A DNA stretch of 45,709 nucleotides, from assembly GCA_029227655.1 (NCBI GenBank), contig JAQYAI010000061.1, forward strand, positions 1 through 45,709, given 5' to 3'. This document shows, piece by piece, positions 42,431 to 45,709 of this stretch; position 1 is the first letter of the stretch; each line of letters starts with the position of its first letter. The translations under genes were made by a program, and so were the position numbers. The stretch is from a bacterium (GTDB lineage Bacteria > Bacillota > Clostridia > Lachnospirales > Lachnospiraceae). A model generated the notes under the pieces. It saw only the letters and a list, made by a program, of their open reading frames with translations. It did no database searches and had not been told where the DNA came from.

Positions 42431-43618
42431 ATGAACGTATTAGTAATTAACTGTGGAAGCTCATCATTGAAATTCCAGCTTATCAACTCTGACACAGAAG
42501 CAGTATTAGCAAAAGGATTATGTGAAAGAATCGGTATTGACGGAAGACTGACATATCAGCCAGAAGGCGGAGAAAAGGAAGTTAACAACCTTGCAATGCC
42601 AACACATACAGAAGCCATTCAGTTCGTAATCGATGCTCTTACTAATGAAAAGACAGGAGTTGTTAAGAGCCTTGATGAAATCGGTGCAGTAGGACATCGT
42701 GTAGTACATGGTGGAGAAAAATTCACATCTTCAGTAGTAGTTACACCAGAAGTAAAAGCAGGAATCGAAGAATGTAACGACCTTGCTCCACTTCACAACC
42801 CAGCGAACCTTATCGGTATCACAACATGTGAAAACTTAATGCCAGGAAAACCACAGGTAGCAGTATTTGATACAGCTTTCCATCAGACAATGCCGGCAAA
42901 AGCATATATGTATGGTCTTCCTCATGAATACTATGACAAATATAAAGTAAGACGCTACGGATTCCACGGAACAAGCCACAGCTTCGTTTCTAAGAGAGTA
43001 GCTGAATTCCTTGGAAAAGACTACAACAATACAAAGACAATCGTATGTCACCTTGGAAACGGATCTTCTATCTCAGCAGTTCTTAATGGACAGTCAGTAG
43101 ATACTTCAATGGGTCTTACACCACTGGAAGGTCTTGTAATGGGAACACGTTCAGGAGATATCGATCCAGCTATCATGGAATTCATCGCTAAGAAAGAAAA
43201 CCTTGATATCGCAGGAATTATGAACGTACTTAACAAGAAATCAGGTGTTGAAGGTATTTCTGGCGTATCAAGCGACTTCCGTGACCTTGCAGATGCAGCA
43301 AAAGAAGGAAACGAACTTGCTGAATTAGCACTTGAAGTATTCGCTTACAGAGTAGCTAAATATGTAGGAAGCTATGTGGCAGCTATGAACGGTGTTGACA
43401 ATATCGTATTTACAGCTGGTATCGGTGAAAATGACGTTGAAACAAGAGCAAGAATCTGCAAATATTTCGGATACCTTGGTGTTGAAATCAATGAAGAAGC
43501 TAATGGAAAACGTGGAAAAGAAATGATCATTTCTACACCAGAATCAAAAGTAACTGTACTTGTTATTCCAACAAACGAAGAACTTGCAATCGCAAGAGAA
43601 ACAGTTGCTTTAATCTAA
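42431..43618 (+). CDS. ackA: Acetate kinase
   Basis: Makes ATP from acetyl phosphate in acetate formation. The 395-aa ASKHA kinase starts NVLVINCGSSSLKFQL, with VGHRVVHGGEKF, FDTAFHQTMP (catalytic Asp), RRYGFHGTSHSFV, CHLGNGSSISAV, GTRSGDIDPAI and FTAGIGEND. The codon bias is as strong as that of the gap operon. Its usual partner pta is not adjacent; the gene is alone between the palindromic element and yceD. ATG 42431 follows GAAGGGAG. Confidence 0.97.
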   Translation: MNVLVINCGSSSLKFQLINSDTEAVLAKGLCERIGIDGRLTYQPEGGEKEVNNLAMPTHTEAIQFVIDALTNEKTGVVKSLDEIGAVGHRVVHGGEKFTSSVVVTPEVKAGIEECNDLAPLHNPANLIGITTCENLMPGKPQVAVFDTAFHQTMPAKAYMYGLPHEYYDKYKVRRYGFHGTSHSFVSKRVAEFLGKDYNNTKTIVCHLGNGSSISAVLNGQSVDTSMGLTPLEGLVMGTRSGDIDPAIMEFIAKKENLDIAGIMNVLNKKSGVEGISGVSSDFRDLADAAKEGNELAELALEVFAYRVAKYVGSYVAAMNGVDNIVFTAGIGENDVETRARICKYFGYLGVEINEEANGKRGKEMIISTPESKVTVLVIPTNEELAIARETVALI

Positions 43619-43654
43619 TTAAAATTCAAAAAAGGTCGTGACCTTAACATTTTT

Positions 43655-43684
43655 ACTACAGTCCAGCTTTGTCTGGACTGTAGT
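43655..43684 (+). terminator. Hairpin after ackA, probable weak terminator
   Basis: ACTACAGTCCAG-ctttgt-CTGGACTGTAGT is a perfect 12-bp stem, but no T-run follows. A small AAGGTCGTGACCTT palindrome precedes it (43633-43646). Confidence 0.5.
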
Positions 43685-43726
43685 GAGTTATGGCGAAAAG
43701 TTTTGTACAAAAGCCGAAGAATTTGG

Positions 43727-43754
43727 TTGACAAAAGAAAAATACGTGTTATAAT
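43727..43754 (+). promoter_or_regulatory. Promoter of yceD-rpmF
   Basis: TTGACA (43727-43732), 16 bases, TATAAT (43749-43754): both boxes perfect. Confidence 0.8.
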
Positions 43755-43782
43755 AGTTTAGGTATGAATAGGAGTAACGATT

Positions 43783-44310
43783 ATGTTAATAAACCTATCT
43801 GAAGTCTTAGCTGAACCACATAAGACGATTGTACAGGATGTAACATCTGAGACGAAATCTGTTCGAATTGGTGGAAAGGAATTTGACATCAATGAGATAA
43901 GTCCGGTACACCTCAAAGTGGAGTACACAGGAGAGAAGAAGATTCGTATTACTGGGAATGTTTCTTTGAAAGTAACGATTCCATGTGACAGATGTCTGGA
44001 AGATGTATTGACAGAGCTCGACTTGGATATCGAGAAGAATGTTAATCTGAATGTTGATTGTGATGCAGATGAAGACGATTCCGATGAAGCGAATTATATT
44101 GACGGATATCATCTTGATGTAGAGCAGTTGCTCTATAATGAGATATTGGTGGGATGGCCGATGAAAGTTCTATGTAGCGAAGACTGTAAAGGTATTTGCA
44201 GCGTATGTGGTCAGAACCTAAACCAGGGATCATGTGACTGCGAAGACACAAGTCTGGACCCTAGAATGTCAGTTATCCGCGATCTTTATAAGAATTTTAA
44301 GGAGGTGTAA
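43783..44310 (+). CDS. YceD family (DUF177) protein
   Basis: A 175-aa protein of the YceD/DUF177 family, linked in bacteria to 23S rRNA maturation and nearly always encoded before rpmF. Marks are TIPCDRCLEDV near residue 67 and, toward the end, CSEDCKGICSVCGQNLNQGSCDC, a cysteine cluster that probably binds zinc, then DPRMSVIRDLYKNF. ATG 43783 follows AGGAG. It is three bases ahead of rpmF, whose ribosome site lies in its last codons. Confidence 0.88.
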   Translation: MLINLSEVLAEPHKTIVQDVTSETKSVRIGGKEFDINEISPVHLKVEYTGEKKIRITGNVSLKVTIPCDRCLEDVLTELDLDIEKNVNLNVDCDADEDDSDEANYIDGYHLDVEQLLYNEILVGWPMKVLCSEDCKGICSVCGQNLNQGSCDCEDTSLDPRMSVIRDLYKNFKEV

Positions 44311-44313
44311 CCT

Positions 44314-44493
44314 ATGTCAATCTGTCCAAAGAATAAATCTTCTAAAGCAAGAAGAGATAAGAGAAGAGCAAACTGGAAAATGAGCGCTCCAAACTTAGTA
44401 AAATGCAGCAAATGTGGAGCACTTATGATGCCACACAGAGTTTGCAAAGCTTGCGGTTCTTACAATAAGAAAGAAATCATCACAGTTGAATAA
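44314..44493 (+). CDS. rpmF: 50S ribosomal protein L32
   Basis: A 59-aa ribosomal protein, too short for the ORF track. It reads MSICPKNKSSKARRDKRRANW at the start and has a zinc ribbon of two CxxC pairs (CSKC and CKAC, around residues 31-47), so it is the zinc-binding form. ATG 44314 is eight bases after AAGGAGGTG inside the end of yceD. Followed by a terminator. Confidence 0.96.
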   Translation: MSICPKNKSSKARRDKRRANWKMSAPNLVKCSKCGALMMPHRVCKACGSYNKKEIITVE

Positions 44494-44508
44494 TTAAGAT
44501 GTGAGTGG

Positions 44509-44537
44509 GAGAGTTCCGGGAGGAGCTCTCTTTTTTT
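44509..44537 (+). terminator. Terminator after rpmF
   Basis: GAGAGTTCC-ggga-GGAGCTCTC (nine pairs, one G-T) followed by seven T. Confidence 0.85.
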
Positions 44538-44540
44538 CGG

Positions 44541-44588
44541 TAACAGTTCAGCTATGCAGCGAATTCGAGCTGCATGCTGAACTGTTAT
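44541..44588. repeat. Dispersed palindromic element, short copy C
   Basis: TAACAGTTCAGC(T)ATGCAGC and GCTGCATGCTGAACTGTTA pair over 19 positions with one extra T, leaving a loop of nine bases. It looks like the outer arms of copies A and B joined after loss of the inner hairpins. Confidence 0.75.
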
Positions 44589-44630
44589 AATTTAGTGTTA
44601 CGAATTATCACATTCAATAAGTAGAAAGTA

Positions 44631-44659
44631 TTGATTTTTATATGGATGTCAAGTAAAAT
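44631..44659 (+). promoter_or_regulatory. Promoter of plsX
   Basis: TTGATT (44631-44636), 17 bases, TAAAAT (44654-44659), 27 bases ahead of the ATG. Confidence 0.6.
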
Positions 44660-44686
44660 AAAACAGTAATGCTGGGAGGTAACAGT

Positions 44687-45700
44687 ATGAAAGAAACAAC
44701 AAAAATAGTGCTTGACGCAATGGGAGGAGACAATGCACCTGTCGAGATCATCAAAGGCGCAATCGAAGCAGTGAACAAGCGCGAAGATATCGAAATTATC
44801 CTGACGGGAAAAGAAGATATCATTAATCAGGAACTTGCAGGATATACTTATAACAAAGACCAGATCAGTGTTGTGAATACATCAGAGGTGATTGAAACAG
44901 CAGAACCGCCTGTAATGGCGATCAGAAAGAAGAAAGACTCTTCTATTGTTGTCGGCCTCAAAATGGTCAAAAAAGGTGAGGCGGATGCGTTTGTTTCTGC
45001 TGGAAGTTCCGGTGCAGTTCTTGCCGGAGGACAATTGCTTGTCGGTCGCGTGAAAGGTGTGGAGAGACCACCACTTGCACCACTCATTCCAACAGAAAAA
45101 GGATTTTCTCTTTTGATTGACTGTGGGGCGAATGTAGATGCAAGACCTTCCCATTTAGTCCAGTTTGCTAAAATGGGTTCTATTTATATGGAAAATGTAA
45201 TAGGGGTTAAGAATCCGAAAGTAGCGATCGTAAATATCGGAGCAGAAGAGGAAAAGGGAAATGCACTGGTAAAAGAAACATTTCCACTTTTAAAAGAATG
45301 TGAAGATATCAATTTTATCGGAAGCATTGAGGCGAGAGAGATTCCACATGGTCAGGCAGATGTAATTGTCTGTGAAGCCTTTGTAGGAAATGTAATTCTG
45401 AAACTCTATGAAGGGGTTGGAGGCGTTATGGTCAGTATGATCAAGAAGGGGCTTATGACAACTCTTCGCAGTAAGATCGGAGCACTTTTGATCAAACCTG
45501 CATTGAAGGAGACAATGAAGAGCTTTGATGCCAGTGAATATGGCGGAGCGCCATTATTGGGTCTGGAGGGACTTGTGGTAAAAACGCACGGAAGTTCAAA
45601 AGCAAAAGAAGTATGCAATTCCATTTTACAATGTGTAACATTTAAAGAACAGAAGATCAACGATCAGATTAGAGAATGTTTCCAGAAAGATGTACAGTAA
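44687..45700 (+). CDS. plsX: Phosphate acyltransferase PlsX
   Basis: Converts acyl-ACP to acyl phosphate, the donor for glycerol-3-phosphate acylation by PlsY. The 337-aa protein has VLDAMGGDNAP at the start, AIRKKKDSSIVVGLKMV, AFVSAGSSGAVLAGG, LIDCGANVDARP, NIGAEEEKGN and VCEAFVGNVILKLYEGVG. The track start at 44669 lies before the ribosome site GGGAGG, so ATG 44687 is used. The order yceD-rpmF-plsX is classic. The gene ends nine bases before the window does; fab genes or acpP likely follow. Confidence 0.96.
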   Translation: MKETTKIVLDAMGGDNAPVEIIKGAIEAVNKREDIEIILTGKEDIINQELAGYTYNKDQISVVNTSEVIETAEPPVMAIRKKKDSSIVVGLKMVKKGEADAFVSAGSSGAVLAGGQLLVGRVKGVERPPLAPLIPTEKGFSLLIDCGANVDARPSHLVQFAKMGSIYMENVIGVKNPKVAIVNIGAEEEKGNALVKETFPLLKECEDINFIGSIEAREIPHGQADVIVCEAFVGNVILKLYEGVGGVMVSMIKKGLMTTLRSKIGALLIKPALKETMKSFDASEYGGAPLLGLEGLVVKTHGSSKAKEVCNSILQCVTFKEQKINDQIRECFQKDVQ

Positions 45701-45709
45701 AATAAAAAA

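Noticed and set aside
43655-43684. Strong factor-independent terminator after ackA
   Set aside because: Stem is perfect, but there is no T-run on the plus strand and no A-run on the left for the minus strand, so it is reported only as a weak terminator.

Overview
The window looks like the chromosome of a low-to-moderate GC Gram-positive anaerobe of the class Clostridia, most likely family Lachnospiraceae (Dorea / Mediterraneibacter / Ruminococcus-like gut commensals). I infer this from the recX-rny order, the NifS/NifU-like iron-sulfur pair behind an Rrf2 regulator, a SpoIIM-like protein, a giant 2-hydroxyacyl-CoA dehydratase activase, an acetate kinase, strong AGGAGG ribosome binding sites, and near-consensus TTGACA-17-TATAAT promoters. 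No database search was possible; family names come from motifs I can read.

Layout. 1-7.2 kb: end of recX, rny (RNase Y), a Nudix hydrolase, a SpoIIM-like protein, then an Rrf2 regulator with a palindromic operator leading into cysteine desulfurase, NifU-like scaffold, mnmA and a PHP-type histidinol phosphatase. 7.2-10.5 kb: glycolytic operon gap-pgk-tpiA with a strong promoter and terminator. 10.5-15.5 kb: accessory stretch holding a degenerate 50-bp-period repeat array, an XRE regulator, a truncated small membrane ORF, a frameshifted cohesin/InlB-repeat surface protein, a lone NitT/TauT-type lipoprotein and an eroded Rpn nuclease gene. About 118 bp of promoter/leader DNA upstream of gpmI is duplicated on the two sides of the lipoprotein-Rpn block. 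15.5-17.1 kb: gpmI.

17.1-23.2 kb: an accessory cluster in visible decay. It holds a DUF308 membrane protein, a radical SAM enzyme, a broken metK, a metallo-beta-lactamase-like protein whose metal ligands are all replaced, a 71-aa membrane protein that looks like the two ends of a PAP2-like protein joined, a TetR regulator, the tail of a patatin phospholipase, a TVP38/DedA protein and a multiply frameshifted membrane gene. Several of these families act on membrane lipids, so I suggest a degenerating SAM-dependent lipid-modification island.

23.3-45.7 kb is mostly core: an aminotransferase, the 1416-aa dehydratase activase (minus strand), a rhomboid-like zinc-ribbon protein with pyk and lysA, tRNA-Leu(CAA), then capA-like, polA, coaE, a WalJ/YycJ-like hydrolase and degV. 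These are followed by tmcAL and mgtE (divergent, with overlapping -10 boxes), ackA, the yceD-rpmF pair and plsX.

Two full copies (29.1 and 42.2 kb), one short derivative (44.5 kb) and one possible fragment (15.35 kb) of a large palindromic intergenic repeat are present. The two full copies differ by paired substitutions that keep the stems intact, so they belong to a structured, mobile, non-coding element. This, the interleaved inverted repeats before the DUF308/radical SAM operon, and the duplicated gpmI leader are the most interesting non-coding signals.
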